A stretch of 64,000 nucleotides of DNA from Limnohabitans curvus (GTDB lineage Bacteria; Pseudomonadota; Gammaproteobacteria; Burkholderiales; Burkholderiaceae_C): assembly GCF_003063475.1 (NCBI RefSeq), contig NZ_NESP01000001.1, positions 496,001 through 560,000 of the forward strand, written 5' to 3'. This document shows, in pieces, positions 16,998 to 26,449 of the stretch (the stretch's first letter is position 1; each line of letters begins with the position of its first letter). The position numbers and the translations under genes are program-made. The notes below the pieces were generated by a model. The model saw only the letters and a list, made by a program, of their open reading frames with translations. It ran no database searches and was not told the DNA's origin.

Positions 16998-18410
16998 ATG
17001 ACATCCAGAAGAGAGTTTTTCAAATATGCAGGCATTGCGGGTGGCGCTGTAGCGGCCACTGCCGTGAGTCGAGTCGCCATGGCAGCTTTGCCAGAGCCTG
17101 TTATCCAGACATCTCCTCAAACCATGGCGCCTTTAGTGCCGAGCAGTGGTCGGCCTTATAACCCAGTCGTCACACTCAATGGCTGGACTTTGCCCTGGCG
17201 CATGAACCAAGGAGTCAAGGAGTTCCATTTAGTTGCGGAGCCGGTGGTGCGCGAGATGGCACCAGGATTCAAGGCGCACCTGTGGGGTTACAACGGACAA
17301 AGTCCTGGGCCAACTATCGAAGTGGTCGAAGGTGATCGTATTCGGATTTTTGTTACGAACAAACTACCTGAACACACCAGCATACATTGGCATGGTCAGC
17401 GACTGCCCAATGGTATGGATGGTGTAGCAGGCCTGAATCAACCCGCAATCGCACCGGGAAAGACCTTCGTTTACGAGTTTGTAGCCAGACGTCCGGGCAC
17501 GTTCATGTATCACCCTCATGCCGATGAAATGGTGCAGATGGCCATGGGGATGATGGGCTTTTGGGTCACCCACCCAAAGGAAAAGAACCCCTTGATTGAC
17601 GAAGTACAGCGGGACTTCTGCTTTTTGCTCAACGCCTACGACATTGACCCTGGAAGCTACACCCCCAAGATCATGACCATGCTTGATTTCAACCTTTGGT
17701 CATGGAACAGTCGAATATTCCCAGGCATTGACACGCTCAACGTGCGCTTAAACGACAAGGTGCGAATTCGTGTTGGAAATCTGACGATGACAAATCATCC
17801 GATTCACGTACATGGTCATGAATTTACTATCACAGGCACAGATGGGGGACCCACCCCAAAAAGTACTCGTTGGCCAGAGGTTACGACGGACATTGCCGTC
17901 GGACAGATGCGACAGATTGAGTTCGTCGCTGACGAGGAAGGCGATTGGGCATTTCACTGCCACAAGAGCCACCACACAATGAACGCCATGGGGCACGCCG
18001 TACCTACCTTGATAGGGGTCGATCACACTGGCATCGCAAAAAAGATCAACAAACTGATCCCTGACTATATGGTCATGGGGGAGAGAGGCATGGCAGATAT
18101 GACAGAAATGGAGATGCCTATTCCAGACAACACTGCACCAATGATGACCGGTGAGGGCCCCTTTGGATCTGTTGAGATGGGCGGGATGTTCAGTGTTTTG
18201 AAGGTACGCAAAGATCAAAAGCCTGGTGACTATAAAGACCCAGGTTGGTACAAGCACCCTAAAGGTACTGTGGCGCATGAATACAGCGGACCACTGACTG
18301 AGCCAGCTCGGTTCAAAGCCGAAGGCGGGCAATCTATGCCGCGTATTCAGAAATCGGCCCAACCCACGGAAGTTCAGGTGCGTAAGCCCACTTCACACAA
18401 AGACCACTAG
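16998..18410 (+). CDS. copA: Tat-exported multicopper oxidase
   Basis: This is a 470-residue multicopper oxidase that probably oxidises Cu(I) to the less toxic Cu(II) in the periplasm. The N-terminus MTSRREFFKYAGIAGGAVAAT is a twin-arginine signal. The copper ligand motifs are in order: HWHG (TSIHWHGQRLPNG), HPHADEM, HPIHVHGHEF and HCHKSHHTMNAMGH, covering the type 1, 2 and 3 sites. It is shorter than PcoA/CopA (about 600 aa) and lacks their Met-rich insert, although Met-rich stretches (MADMTEMEMPI) occur near residues 360-400. The start at ATG 16998 is set by the Tat motif. Confidence 0.9.
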   Translation: MTSRREFFKYAGIAGGAVAATAVSRVAMAALPEPVIQTSPQTMAPLVPSSGRPYNPVVTLNGWTLPWRMNQGVKEFHLVAEPVVREMAPGFKAHLWGYNGQSPGPTIEVVEGDRIRIFVTNKLPEHTSIHWHGQRLPNGMDGVAGLNQPAIAPGKTFVYEFVARRPGTFMYHPHADEMVQMAMGMMGFWVTHPKEKNPLIDEVQRDFCFLLNAYDIDPGSYTPKIMTMLDFNLWSWNSRIFPGIDTLNVRLNDKVRIRVGNLTMTNHPIHVHGHEFTITGTDGGPTPKSTRWPEVTTDIAVGQMRQIEFVADEEGDWAFHCHKSHHTMNAMGHAVPTLIGVDHTGIAKKINKLIPDYMVMGERGMADMTEMEMPIPDNTAPMMTGEGPFGSVEMGGMFSVLKVRKDQKPGDYKDPGWYKHPKGTVAHEYSGPLTEPARFKAEGGQSMPRIQKSAQPTEVQVRKPTSHKDH

Positions 18411-18437
18411 TTTGAAAATTGAAACCGGAGAAAGCAG

Positions 18438-18926
18438 ATGAAATACACAACCATTCATAAATTTATTGCACTTTCAGCACTGTTCCTTTCTGGAGCTGCT
18501 TTTGCTGGAGGTAATCATGCGGGCGGACATAGCCACGACAACGAAGAAACGGCGATCGGAAAACCCGGAGTAGTTTCAAAAGCAAATCGCACCGTAACTG
18601 TCGTTATGACGGACAACATGCGCTACACGCCTGCTGATATTCAAGTGAAGCAGGGTGAAACAGTGCGCTTCATCGTCAAAAACAATGGTCAAGTTAAACA
18701 TGAATTGAGTTTAGGAACGCAAAAGGAATTGCTTGAGCATCTGGAGCAGATGAAAAAATTCCCCGATATGGAACATGACGAACCTAGCAAAGTGACACTA
18801 TCTCCAGGACAGCAAGGCGAAATCGTTTGGCAATTCACGAAGACTGGAACCGTAAATTTTGCCTGCTTGATGCCAGGTCACTACGAAGCTGGGATGAAGG
18901 GTGCGATTAAGGTTGGCAAGAAGTAA
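18438..18926 (+). CDS. Periplasmic cupredoxin
   Basis: This is a 162-residue blue-copper protein. A signal peptide (to AFA, about residue 23) is followed by a His-rich linker (GGNHAGGHSHDNEE) and a plastocyanin-like fold. The likely type 1 ligands are His in GQVKHELS, then Cys, His and Met in FACLMPGHYEAGM. It resembles CopI-type cupredoxins linked to copper tolerance and may pass electrons or copper to the upstream oxidase. A GGAGAAAGCAG ribosome-binding site precedes ATG 18438. Confidence 0.88.
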   Translation: MKYTTIHKFIALSALFLSGAAFAGGNHAGGHSHDNEETAIGKPGVVSKANRTVTVVMTDNMRYTPADIQVKQGETVRFIVKNNGQVKHELSLGTQKELLEHLEQMKKFPDMEHDEPSKVTLSPGQQGEIVWQFTKTGTVNFACLMPGHYEAGMKGAIKVGKK

Positions 18927-18952
18927 TTTCATTACAGGAAAGGGCTTCTGAA

Positions 18953-19435
18953 ATGACTAAAAAAAACAGTTCAAAAAATTCAATGAGGCGGTTGCTATTG
19001 TTGGGGATAACTTCAATGTGCTCGTCCTCAATTGCCATTGCAGCCAGCCCAAACGCTATAGCTATACAAGTCTGGAAAGACCCTAACTGTGGCTGCTGCA
19101 AAGACTGGATTGCTCATTTAGAAAAGAATAATTTTTCTTTGAAAGTACACGATCAAGGTAACAACGCAGCGCGGGCTCAGCTGGGTATGCCTCAAAAGTT
19201 CGCTTCATGTCATACGGCTCTGGTCGGTGGATATGTGATTGAGGGGCATGTGCCAGCCGTAGACATTCAACGTTTACTCAAAGAAAAACCACAAGCGTTA
19301 GGTCTTGCCGTTCCGGGTATGCCTATCGGATCTCCTGGAATGGACGGTACTGTCTACGGCGCAAGGCGCGACGCGTATCAAGTCTTGCTAATCCAAAAAG
19401 ACGGATCATCAAAAGTTTTTAACTCTTACTCATGA
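18953..19435 (+). CDS. DUF411 metal-binding protein
   Basis: This is a 160-residue secreted DUF411 protein. After a signal peptide (to about residue 30) comes the family motif WKDPNCGCCKDWIAHLE with the CGCC thiols. Next is SCHTALVGGYVIEGHVPAVDIQRLL, and the end contains LAVPGMPIGSPGMD. DUF411 proteins are regularly found in Cu/Ag and other metal-resistance operons and are thought to bind or traffic metal in the periplasm. It is 26 bp downstream of the cupredoxin and 7 bp before the CusF-like gene. Confidence 0.88.
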   Translation: MTKKNSSKNSMRRLLLLGITSMCSSSIAIAASPNAIAIQVWKDPNCGCCKDWIAHLEKNNFSLKVHDQGNNAARAQLGMPQKFASCHTALVGGYVIEGHVPAVDIQRLLKEKPQALGLAVPGMPIGSPGMDGTVYGARRDAYQVLLIQKDGSSKVFNSYS

Positions 19436-19442
19436 GGAAAAT

Positions 19443-19787
19443 ATGAAAAACATTCAAACGAAAATTGCAATTTCACTGTTGACCATTGGTGCGGTTCTTC
19501 CCTTAAGCAGTTTTTCCCAAGCTGCCATGGATCACAGCAAGATGAACATGTCGCAAATGACGCCGTCTTTAACCGACGGGGAGGTCAAGAAAATTGATCT
19601 CGAAACTGGCAAGGTCACGATCAAACACGGCGAAATCAAACATATGGATATGCCGGGAATGACAATGGTATTTACTGCTAAAGATAAGAGTTTATTGACC
19701 AGCATCAAGCCGGGCGAAAAAATTAAGTTTGTGGTGATCAATGAAGGTGGCAAGATGATCGTTACTGACATCCAGCCAGTTCAGTAA
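19443..19787 (+). CDS. cusF: CusF-like periplasmic copper chaperone
   Basis: This is a 114-residue CusF-type protein. A signal peptide (to about residue 28) precedes a Met/His-rich start (MDHSKMNMSQM) and the OB-fold with the ligand strand KHMDMPGMTMVF. CusF binds Cu(I)/Ag(I) with one His and two Met capped by a Trp; the corresponding aromatic position is less clear here. In E. coli it feeds the CusCBA pump, which is not encoded nearby, so it may supply the oxidase or ATPase system. Confidence 0.87.
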   Translation: MKNIQTKIAISLLTIGAVLPLSSFSQAAMDHSKMNMSQMTPSLTDGEVKKIDLETGKVTIKHGEIKHMDMPGMTMVFTAKDKSLLTSIKPGEKIKFVVINEGGKMIVTDIQPVQ

Positions 19788-19874
19788 GAACACGTTTGAT
19801 CGACGTGTGGTGCTACCTAAGCAATCAACAGGTTTGCGCAAGTGGCTATTTTCAAACTTGGTAAGGAGAAAATC

Positions 19875-20318
19875 ATGCTCAACATTCGCAACTCTCTAAT
19901 TGGACTTTGTGTGGCTACCGCCTCGATGGCGTCGATGGCTCAAAACGCCGATGAGCATAAAGATCACCACCCAGCGGGGATAGCTTCACCCGCTGTAACT
20001 ATCAAGAAATCGCCCTCCAATTCCATGAGTGCTGACAAGATGTCATCGATGGATAAGCAAATGAAAGCCATGCAAGCGATGCATGAAAAGATGGCATCTG
20101 CCAAAACGCCAGAGGAGCGTCAAGCATTGATGGCTGAACATATGAAGATGATGCAGGATGGCATGGGCATGATGAAGGAAATGGGCGGCATGCAAGGCGG
20201 CAAGGCTATGACCGGCAATATGGCCGATCGCCAACAAATGATGGAAAAGCGAATGGACATGATGGAGTCCATGATGCAAATGATGATTGATCGTACGCCT
20301 TCCGCACCAGTTAAGTAA
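19875..20318 (+). CDS. Met-rich periplasmic copper-operon protein
   Basis: This is a 147-residue secreted protein with a signal peptide (to SMAQ). It is very rich in Met, His and Lys, with repeats such as MQAMHEKMASA, MKMMQDGMGMMKEMGGMQG and MMEKRMDMMESMMQMM. The pattern suggests a helical Cu(I)-sequestering protein of the CopK/PcoE-like type, although no named family is certain. An AAGGAGA site fixes ATG 19875 as the start. Confidence 0.78.
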   Translation: MLNIRNSLIGLCVATASMASMAQNADEHKDHHPAGIASPAVTIKKSPSNSMSADKMSSMDKQMKAMQAMHEKMASAKTPEERQALMAEHMKMMQDGMGMMKEMGGMQGGKAMTGNMADRQQMMEKRMDMMESMMQMMIDRTPSAPVK

Positions 20319-20342
20319 TCCGTTCAACACAGGGGAGTTTTC

Positions 20343-20612
20343 ATGACACACCAACACGAGGGGCAAGACTCCCCACCTAGCTATTGGTCTTCACGCTACG
20401 CCATCGGACTGTTGGTTATCGGCGGTGTAGCAGCTTACTTTTTGTTAACAGAACATTTGGCGCACGTCGTGGGTGCATTGCCGTTTTTACTGTTGCTGGC
20501 TTGTCCATTGATGCATGTTTTCATGCATGGAGGGCATGGCCATCATCATGGTCACAACAATTCGGATGCACAAAATAATTCAGACTCTAAGAAATCAGGA
20601 GAGCCATCATGA
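20343..20612 (+). CDS. DUF2933 small membrane protein
   Basis: This is an 89-residue DUF2933 protein. Two short membrane helices (YAIGLLVIGGVAAYFLL and VVGALPFLLLLACPLMHVFM) are followed by a His-rich tail (HGGHGHHHGHNN) that could bind copper. The family is found in metal-resistance operons and its role is unknown. Its stop overlaps the next gene (ATGA), so the two are translated together. Confidence 0.85.
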   Translation: MTHQHEGQDSPPSYWSSRYAIGLLVIGGVAAYFLLTEHLAHVVGALPFLLLLACPLMHVFMHGGHGHHHGHNNSDAQNNSDSKKSGEPS

Positions 20613-21265
20613 GCCATACAGAATCAGCTTACGGCCTATGGTCATTGGTAATCCTGAATTCGGCGATCTTCATCATGTTTGCCTTCAGTTTCTTTAAACC
20701 AAATACTGGACGAGACTGGCGAACCTTCGGGGCGTTTGCTGCATTTGTTGTAGCCTTGTTTGTTGAAATGTATGGATTTCCCCTGACGATTTATTTGTTG
20801 TCAGGTTGGCTGCAAACTCGCTTCCCTAGTCTTGATCTACTGTCACACAACTCAGGCCACTTGTGGTCTACGCTACTTGGTGAAAAAGGAGATCCCCACT
20901 TTGGGGCCCTACATATTGCTAGTTACATCTTCCTCGGATATGGCTTCTACTTGTTATCAGCCGCATGGAATGTGCTTTATCACGCCCAACGTCGAAACTC
21001 TCTTGCAACTGCGGGGCCTTATGCGCGCATTCGACATCCCCAATATGTTGCTTTCGTCATGATTTTGCTTGGATTCCTCCTGCAATGGCCCACATTGTTG
21101 ACCCTCGCCATGTTCCCAATTTTGCTGCTTATGTATGGTCGTCTGGCGGTAACTGAGGAGGCTGAGATGCGAACTCAATTTGGTGAAATCTATGAACGTT
21201 ATGCGGAAAAAACACCACGTTTTTTCCCATATCTCAGCCAGCCAACTTCTGCATCAAAACCCTAG
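20609..21265 (+). CDS. Isoprenylcysteine methyltransferase-like membrane protein
   Basis: This is a 218-residue integral membrane protein with about five helices. The C-terminal region YARIRHPQYVAFVMILLGFLLQWPTLLTL and EAEMRTQFGEIYERYAEKTPRFFPYL matches the ICMT/PEMT-like fold (the RHPxY and E...Y motifs bind S-adenosylmethionine). The substrate in bacteria is unknown; genes of this type recur in copper clusters next to DUF2933, as here. It may modify lipids or a membrane protein during metal stress, which is inference. Confidence 0.8.
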   Translation: MSHTESAYGLWSLVILNSAIFIMFAFSFFKPNTGRDWRTFGAFAAFVVALFVEMYGFPLTIYLLSGWLQTRFPSLDLLSHNSGHLWSTLLGEKGDPHFGALHIASYIFLGYGFYLLSAAWNVLYHAQRRNSLATAGPYARIRHPQYVAFVMILLGFLLQWPTLLTLAMFPILLLMYGRLAVTEEAEMRTQFGEIYERYAEKTPRFFPYLSQPTSASKP

Positions 21266-21322
21266 AACCTGTCGACCTGCCTATTGTTCAGCAACATCTA
21301 TCCAACTCCGAAGGAGGCGCAA

Positions 21323-21616
21323 ATGAACACCCTTGAATTGAAAATCGAAGGCATGACTTGTGGAAAATGCGTAAAGCATGTCAAACAAGCATTAGGTGCC
21401 GTTCCTGGTGTTGACCATGTGGAGGTAGATCTTGCAAACGGACGTGCTCGTGTAGATGGCGACTTGCAAGTTAGAGGTGAGCTATTGATTGCTGCCCTGG
21501 CGAAAGAAGACTACACAGCCACTATCGCAACAGATGTGGTGTCTGAGCAGCCGATTCAGAGTGGTGCTTTCCATAGCCGTCAGACAACTAAAGGCGGCGG
21601 CTGTTGCTGCGGCTAA
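21323..21616 (+). CDS. copZ: HMA-domain copper chaperone
   Basis: This is a 97-residue cytoplasmic heavy-metal-associated protein. The binding loop GMTCGKCVKHVKQAL lies at about residues 9-23 of a single ferredoxin-like HMA domain. An unusual extension ends in GGGCCCG, adding three cysteines. It should carry Cu(I) to the ATPase encoded at 23663. An AAGGAGG site precedes ATG 21323, which is preferred over the upstream in-frame codon at 21284. Confidence 0.87.
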   Translation: MNTLELKIEGMTCGKCVKHVKQALGAVPGVDHVEVDLANGRARVDGDLQVRGELLIAALAKEDYTATIATDVVSEQPIQSGAFHSRQTTKGGGCCCG

Positions 21617-21650
21617 GTCGGATACTTCTCGTTTACTTCAAGGGAACAAA

Positions 21651-22283
21651 ATGCGCAAACTTTTAATCCTGATTATGTCTGTCGTGTCTCTTAGCTTGAC
21701 AGGCTGTGGCTATAACACTTTCCAGACAACAGACGAGCAAATCAAAGCCAGTTGGGCGGAAGTATTGAATCAATACCAACGTCGATCTGATCTAGTTCCT
21801 AATTTAGTAAGCACCGTCAAAGGAGAAACTAAGTTTGAGCAAGACACACTTACTAAGGTTGTTGAGGCGAGATCCAAGGCCACGTCTGTTCAGGCTACTC
21901 CTGAACTGATCAATGACCCCGCAGCGTTTCAAAAGTTTCAGCAGGCGCAAGGTCAATTAACTGGAGCGCTGTCGCGTTTATTGGTTGTGTCAGAAAGCTA
22001 CCCAAATTTAAAAGCGAACCAAGCATTCAGAGATCTGCAGGCGCAGTTGGAAGGAACAGAAAATCGCATCACAGTCGCGCGTAATCGGTATATCAAATCG
22101 GTACAGGAATACAACGTGACAGTACGGTCCTTTCCATCGAACCTTACTGCTATGGTTTTTGGTTACAAAGAGAAAGCTAATTTCACAGTCGAAAACGAGA
22201 AAGAAATTTCTAAACCGCCTGCTGTGAGTTTCGACAATGCGCCTGTTCCACCTCTGAGCACCGCACCTGGTGTCAATAAATGA
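21651..22283 (+). CDS. lemA: LemA-family lipoprotein
   Basis: This is a 210-residue LemA protein. The signal peptide ends in the lipobox LTGC (Cys19), followed by the family start YNTFQTTDEQIKASWAEVLNQYQRRSDLVPNLVSTVK, then helical bundle repeats and NLTAMVFGYKEKANFTVENE. LemA proteins are membrane-anchored helical proteins of unclear function, almost always beside TPM-domain genes, as here. ATG 21651 is the natural start. Its presence inside a copper operon suggests a role in envelope repair or protein quality control under metal stress. Confidence 0.9.
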   Translation: MRKLLILIMSVVSLSLTGCGYNTFQTTDEQIKASWAEVLNQYQRRSDLVPNLVSTVKGETKFEQDTLTKVVEARSKATSVQATPELINDPAAFQKFQQAQGQLTGALSRLLVVSESYPNLKANQAFRDLQAQLEGTENRITVARNRYIKSVQEYNVTVRSFPSNLTAMVFGYKEKANFTVENEKEISKPPAVSFDNAPVPPLSTAPGVNK

Positions 22284-23140
22284 TCTTTAAAGGCGCAATG
22301 AAGCGCTGGTGCGCTGCCATCGGACTCACACTTGCGCTAATCGTTCCGTGTATTTCAAATGCACAGGTGGCAGTACCGCCTCTGGTAGGTCATGTGACCG
22401 ATCAAACAGGTACGCTTACGACAGAGCAAAAATCCACACTCGAACAGTTACTGACTGCTTTCGAAGCACGAAATGGCAGTCAATTGGCTGTTCTGATAAT
22501 TCCAACAACACAACCAGAAGGCATTGAGCAATATGCTCTGCGGGTTGCTGAGCAATGGAAGCTGGGGCGACAAAAGGTGGACGACGGAGTTGTTTTGGTA
22601 GTAGCCAAGGATGACCGTACGTTGCGTATTGAAGTAGGTTATGGCCTTGAAGGCGCACTCTCAGACATTGTCAGTAAACGCATCATTACTGAGTTTATTG
22701 TGCCCCGTTTCAAGCAGGGAGATTTCTATGGCGGACTTCAATCGGGAGTTGAGCAAATTATTGGAGTTGTTGATGGTGAGCCGTTGCCGCCCCCGCAAAA
22801 GCAATCTAGAAGTAGCGACCCGAACATTAGACAATTCTTACCTTTTCTGTTCATATTGTCGTTAAGCCTTGGTGGCGTACTACGTAATATGTTCGGAAAA
22901 ATTAGTGGATCGCTGATCACCGGCGCTGTAGTAACAGGACTTGCATGGTTGGTGGTCGGTTCCTTGCTCCTCTCCATTTTTGCAGGTGTTACGGCCATGT
23001 TCGCCACTCTGATTGGCGCAGCAACGGTGTTGCATGGCTTAGGCGGGATGTCAGGAGCGGGTCGACATGGTTCGGGCGGAGGGGGATTCCGAGGAGGTGG
23101 TGGCGGTTTCGGCGGTGGCGGCGCCTCGGGAAGGTGGTAA
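22280..23140 (+). CDS. TPM-domain (YgcG-like) membrane protein
   Basis: This is a 286-residue protein with a signal peptide (to about residue 28), a periplasmic TPM domain (GHVTDQTGTLTTEQKSTLEQLLTAFEARNGSQLAVLII...VGYGLEGALSD), one or two membrane helices (about 185-245) and a Gly-rich tail (RHGSGGGGFRGGGGG). It overlaps lemA by 4 bp. TPM proteins pair with LemA throughout bacteria; phosphatase activity has been shown only for a plant relative. MKRW at 22298 is an alternative start. Confidence 0.88.
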   Translation: MIFKGAMKRWCAAIGLTLALIVPCISNAQVAVPPLVGHVTDQTGTLTTEQKSTLEQLLTAFEARNGSQLAVLIIPTTQPEGIEQYALRVAEQWKLGRQKVDDGVVLVVAKDDRTLRIEVGYGLEGALSDIVSKRIITEFIVPRFKQGDFYGGLQSGVEQIIGVVDGEPLPPPQKQSRSSDPNIRQFLPFLFILSLSLGGVLRNMFGKISGSLITGAVVTGLAWLVVGSLLLSIFAGVTAMFATLIGAATVLHGLGGMSGAGRHGSGGGGFRGGGGGFGGGGASGRW

Positions 23141-23142
23141 CT

Positions 23143-23643
23143 ATGAATGCAAAACGCATCCTTGAGCATTTGCTCTTCACTGATTGGCAAACGCGTCGCG
23201 CCTTTAGCCAAAAAACTCTTTACGCAATAGAAAATGCCATTCATGAAAGTGAACAGCTTCATGACGGTGAGATTCGTTTCGCCATAGAAGGTAGCCTGAA
23301 TAGTCTTCATTTATTAAAAGGTCAATCATCGCGCGAACGCGCCATTGAAGTCTTCTCTCAAATGCGAGTCTGGGACACCGAACGCAACAACGGCGTATTG
23401 ATTTACGTCTTACTTGCAGACCACGCAGTTGAGATCGTTGCAGACAGAGGCATTCATGCCAAGGCGGGTGAGAAATCATGGTTAACCATTTGTCAGGACA
23501 TGCAGAGTAATTTTGCAAAGTCTGAATTTGAGAAAGGTGCGTTGAAAGGAATTGAAGCGCTCGCTAGCGTGATCGGCCATCACTTTCCTTCAAAAGATAA
23601 GTCTGCCAACGAACTATCTGACGCCCCCGTCATGCTGACCTAA
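23143..23643 (+). CDS. Second TPM-domain protein, apparently cytoplasmic
   Basis: This is a 166-residue TPM-family protein without signal peptide or membrane helix. The TPM pattern is visible in [66 protein letters not shown] and [17 protein letters not shown]. It starts 2 bp after the first TPM gene, completing a lemA-TPM-TPM trio often conserved in Burkholderiales. Its role is unknown. The longer frame from 22945 is an upstream extension overlapping the first TPM gene and is rejected. Confidence 0.85.
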   Translation: MNAKRILEHLLFTDWQTRRAFSQKTLYAIENAIHESEQLHDGEIRFAIEGSLNSLHLLKGQSSRERAIEVFSQMRVWDTERNNGVLIYVLLADHAVEIVADRGIHAKAGEKSWLTICQDMQSNFAKSEFEKGALKGIEALASVIGHHFPSKDKSANELSDAPVMLT

Positions 23644-23662
23644 CACCTTTTTCAAGAATATT

Positions 23663-26044
23663 ATGAGCACACATCAACACGACGAGCACGGATATTCGCA
23701 TGACCACATTCACTCACATGATCATGGGAACTCACAGCGAGATCCAAGCGTCAGCAGCCTCGAGTCTGCTAGTTTGAAAGACCCTGTATGTGGAATGACA
23801 GTCACTGAAGATTCAAAACACCATTCAGCACACATGGGAGGTACATTTTATTTTTGCAGTACCAAATGCAAAACAAAGTTTGATGCAAATCCTATGCAGT
23901 ACATGGGAGAGCACACTAAAAATGTGAATCCATCACCAACGGCTGCAGGAGCGATCTACACCTGTCCTATGCATCCTGAAATTCGGCAAGACCATCCTGG
24001 CAATTGCCCTAAGTGTGGAATGACGCTAGAGCCGTTGATACCCGAGTTGGAGGAGGATGAAAACCCAGAACTACAGGACTTTCAGCGGCGCTTCTGGTGG
24101 ACGCTTCCTCTGACAGTCATCGTGACATTTTTGGCGATGGTAGGTCACCGGCTGAACTGGTTCGATATGTCAGTGCAAAGCTGGGTAGAAATGGCGCTCT
24201 CACTGCCAATAGTGTTATGGGCAGGATGGCCGTTTTTCTCTCGCGGATTCCAATCCGTTGTGAACCGCAGTCCGAACATGTGGACTCTGATTGGCTTAGG
24301 AACCGGCGCTGCATTTATGTACAGCGTGGTCGCAACGGTCACTCCTCAGGTTTTTCCAGAATCATTCATCTCAATGGGACGAGTCGCCGTCTATTTTGAA
24401 GCAACGGCGGTCATCATCTCTCTTACCCTTTTAGGTCAGGTCCTAGAGCTAAAGGCACGATCACAAACTTCTGCCGCCATTAAGTCACTCCTCGGTCTTG
24501 CTCCCAAGACCGCCCGTCGAATCAAACCCGATGGAACTGAAGAGGACGTGCCGTTGACCCATGTTCATGTTGGCGATTTATTGCGCATCCGTCCAGGTGA
24601 AAAAGTACCAGTAGATGGTGTAGTCATGGAGGGCGGCAGCGCCGTGGATGAGGCTATGCTGACTGGTGAACCGGTGCCAGTATCTAAGCGAGTTGGTGAT
24701 AAGGTGATTGGTGCGACGTTGAATACCAACGGTGCACTCGTCATGCAATCAGAAAAGGTCGGCTCGGCCACTATGTTGGCGCAGATCGTACAAATGGTTG
24801 CTCAAGCACAGCGCTCCAAGGCTCCTATGCAACGTATGGCTGACCTCGTGGCGGGCTGGTTCGTGATGGCTGTTGTTTCTTTATCAGTCCTAACATTTTT
24901 GGGGTGGGGGGTTTTCGGCCCAGAACCAAGCTGGGTCTACGGCTTGATAAATGCTGTGGCTGTTTTGATCATCGCTTGCCCCTGCGCTTTAGGTCTAGCC
25001 ACACCAATGTCTATCATGGTCGCCACTGGTCGTGGGGCGACACATGGGGTGCTTTTTCGAGATGCAGCAGCCATTGAGAACTTGAGAAAAATTGATACTC
25101 TGATCATCGATAAGACTGGAACGCTAACGGAAGGCAAGCCAGCTTTCGACCGCGCTATCGCAGCATCAGGTTTCGATGACGTCGAAGTACTAAGACTTGC
25201 GGCCAGCTTAGACCAAGGCAGTGAGCATCCACTGGCGGATGCCATCGTTAGAGCTGCGCATGAACGCAATTTGTCTTTAGAGAAACCCGAGAACTTCGAG
25301 TCGGGATCTGGTATCGGAGTGCGTGGTCAAGTAGGCGGTCGGCAGCTGGCATTAGGCAATACAGCCTTGATGGATCAGCTTGGCGTGTCTGTTCATTCAT
25401 TGGTAACACAGGCAGAGGCGCTTCGCGCAGAGGGGGCTAGCGTGATGCATCTGGCCATCGATGGACAGTTGATGGGATTATTGGCAGTGTCTGATCCAAT
25501 TAAGGCAAGCACGCCTGAGGCCTTGGCAACTCTGAAGGCGGCAGGTCTGCGCATTGTCATGGCAACAGGCGATGGTCTGACCACAGCTCGCTCCGTTGGC
25601 GCTCGGCTTGGAATTGACGAGGTACATGGAGAAGTCAAGCCAGCTGACAAGCTTGCGCTGGTGGAGCAGCTGCAAAAGCAAGGGCGCGTCGTAGCAATGG
25701 CAGGCGATGGAATCAATGACGCACCTGCACTAGCTAAGGCTGATGTTGGTATAGCTATGGGAACTGGTACTGACGTTGCTATGAACAGCGCTCAGGTAAC
25801 CCTCGTGAAGGGCGACTTGCGCGGTATTGCCGTCGCTCGAAAGCTTTCACAAGATACTGTGCGCAACATGAAGCAAAACTTGATGTTCGCCTTTCTTTAC
25901 AACGGAATGGGGATTCCTGTTGCAGCTGGAGTTTTGTACCCTTGGACTGGGTGGCTGCTGTCTCCGTTAATCGCAGCTCTTGCTATGAGCTTCAGTTCGG
26001 CATCTGTGATCGGGAACGCTCTTCGCTTGAGGCGTAGTAATTGA
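23663..26044 (+). CDS. copA: Cu+/Ag+-exporting P-type ATPase
   Basis: This is a 793-residue P1B-type ATPase. The N-terminus is His-rich ([18 protein letters not shown]), then a YHS domain ([11 protein letters not shown]...FYFCSTKC) and a heavy-metal-binding domain ([27 protein letters not shown]), instead of HMA repeats. The core has TGEP, CPC (IACPCALGL), DKTGT, HP (SEHPLADAI) and [10 protein letters not shown]. Helix 7 YN and helix 8 MSFSS match the Cu(I)-specific P1B-1 signature. It expels cytosolic copper to the periplasm, where the operon's oxidase and chaperones act. It closes the copper operon. Confidence 0.94.
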   Translation: MSTHQHDEHGYSHDHIHSHDHGNSQRDPSVSSLESASLKDPVCGMTVTEDSKHHSAHMGGTFYFCSTKCKTKFDANPMQYMGEHTKNVNPSPTAAGAIYTCPMHPEIRQDHPGNCPKCGMTLEPLIPELEEDENPELQDFQRRFWWTLPLTVIVTFLAMVGHRLNWFDMSVQSWVEMALSLPIVLWAGWPFFSRGFQSVVNRSPNMWTLIGLGTGAAFMYSVVATVTPQVFPESFISMGRVAVYFEATAVIISLTLLGQVLELKARSQTSAAIKSLLGLAPKTARRIKPDGTEEDVPLTHVHVGDLLRIRPGEKVPVDGVVMEGGSAVDEAMLTGEPVPVSKRVGDKVIGATLNTNGALVMQSEKVGSATMLAQIVQMVAQAQRSKAPMQRMADLVAGWFVMAVVSLSVLTFLGWGVFGPEPSWVYGLINAVAVLIIACPCALGLATPMSIMVATGRGATHGVLFRDAAAIENLRKIDTLIIDKTGTLTEGKPAFDRAIAASGFDDVEVLRLAASLDQGSEHPLADAIVRAAHERNLSLEKPENFESGSGIGVRGQVGGRQLALGNTALMDQLGVSVHSLVTQAEALRAEGASVMHLAIDGQLMGLLAVSDPIKASTPEALATLKAAGLRIVMATGDGLTTARSVGARLGIDEVHGEVKPADKLALVEQLQKQGRVVAMAGDGINDAPALAKADVGIAMGTGTDVAMNSAQVTLVKGDLRGIAVARKLSQDTVRNMKQNLMFAFLYNGMGIPVAAGVLYPWTGWLLSPLIAALAMSFSSASVIGNALRLRRSN

Positions 26045-26187
26045 CGGTGGGCCTCTATCGTTTCCATTGCGAAGCGATAACCTCATTAGACGCACCGGCG
26101 AAAATGGTGTTCTCTTTCATTAACGATTATGCCCGCCTCTCTGCACACATGGAGCTGAGTTCAGTCAAGCTGGTACTGGCCCCTTAG
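26041..26187 (+). pseudogene. Truncated SRPBCC-family fragment
   Basis: An open stretch directly after the copper ATPase reads ITSLDAPAKMVFSFINDYARLSAHMEL, which resembles the start of SRPBCC (START-like) ligand-binding proteins. The frame then fails and stops at TAG 26187. No downstream remainder is seen, so it is probably a decayed gene. A TTG at 26041 could start it. Confidence 0.45.
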
Positions 26188-26320
26188 GTTACAAAAATAT
26201 AATCTACGCATCATCTTTGTAACAGCCACGCACAAACATAATGATCTCTTACTCTCAAGCAACCTTGTGGGTTTAGATAGATACGCCCTATGAATGATTT
26301 GAGAAAATGGGAACCATGAA

Positions 26321-26449
26321 ATGAATTCAAATTACCACCGATTTTCGGAGCTCTTTCTTCAGCTAGGTTTGCCCTCTGATATAAATGAAATACAAAGATT
26401 TTTGGACAATCACAGTCAACGCCCTCAAGCGCTCAGCCAGCGGTTTTAA
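26321..26449 (+). pseudogene. DUF2789 gene cut at the prophage junction
   Basis: The frame from ATG 26321 encodes NYHRFSELFLQLGLPSDINEIQRFLDNHS, the N-terminal half of DUF2789 proteins (about 75-80 aa). After about 26415 the reading runs into antisense prophage sequence and stops at 26449. This places the bacterial-phage junction at roughly 26415-26420. The rest of DUF2789 is not in the window. Confidence 0.65.

Noticed and set aside
22738..23310. Pro-rich 190-codon minus-strand frame
   Set aside because: It is the complement of the Gly-rich tail of the TPM gene.
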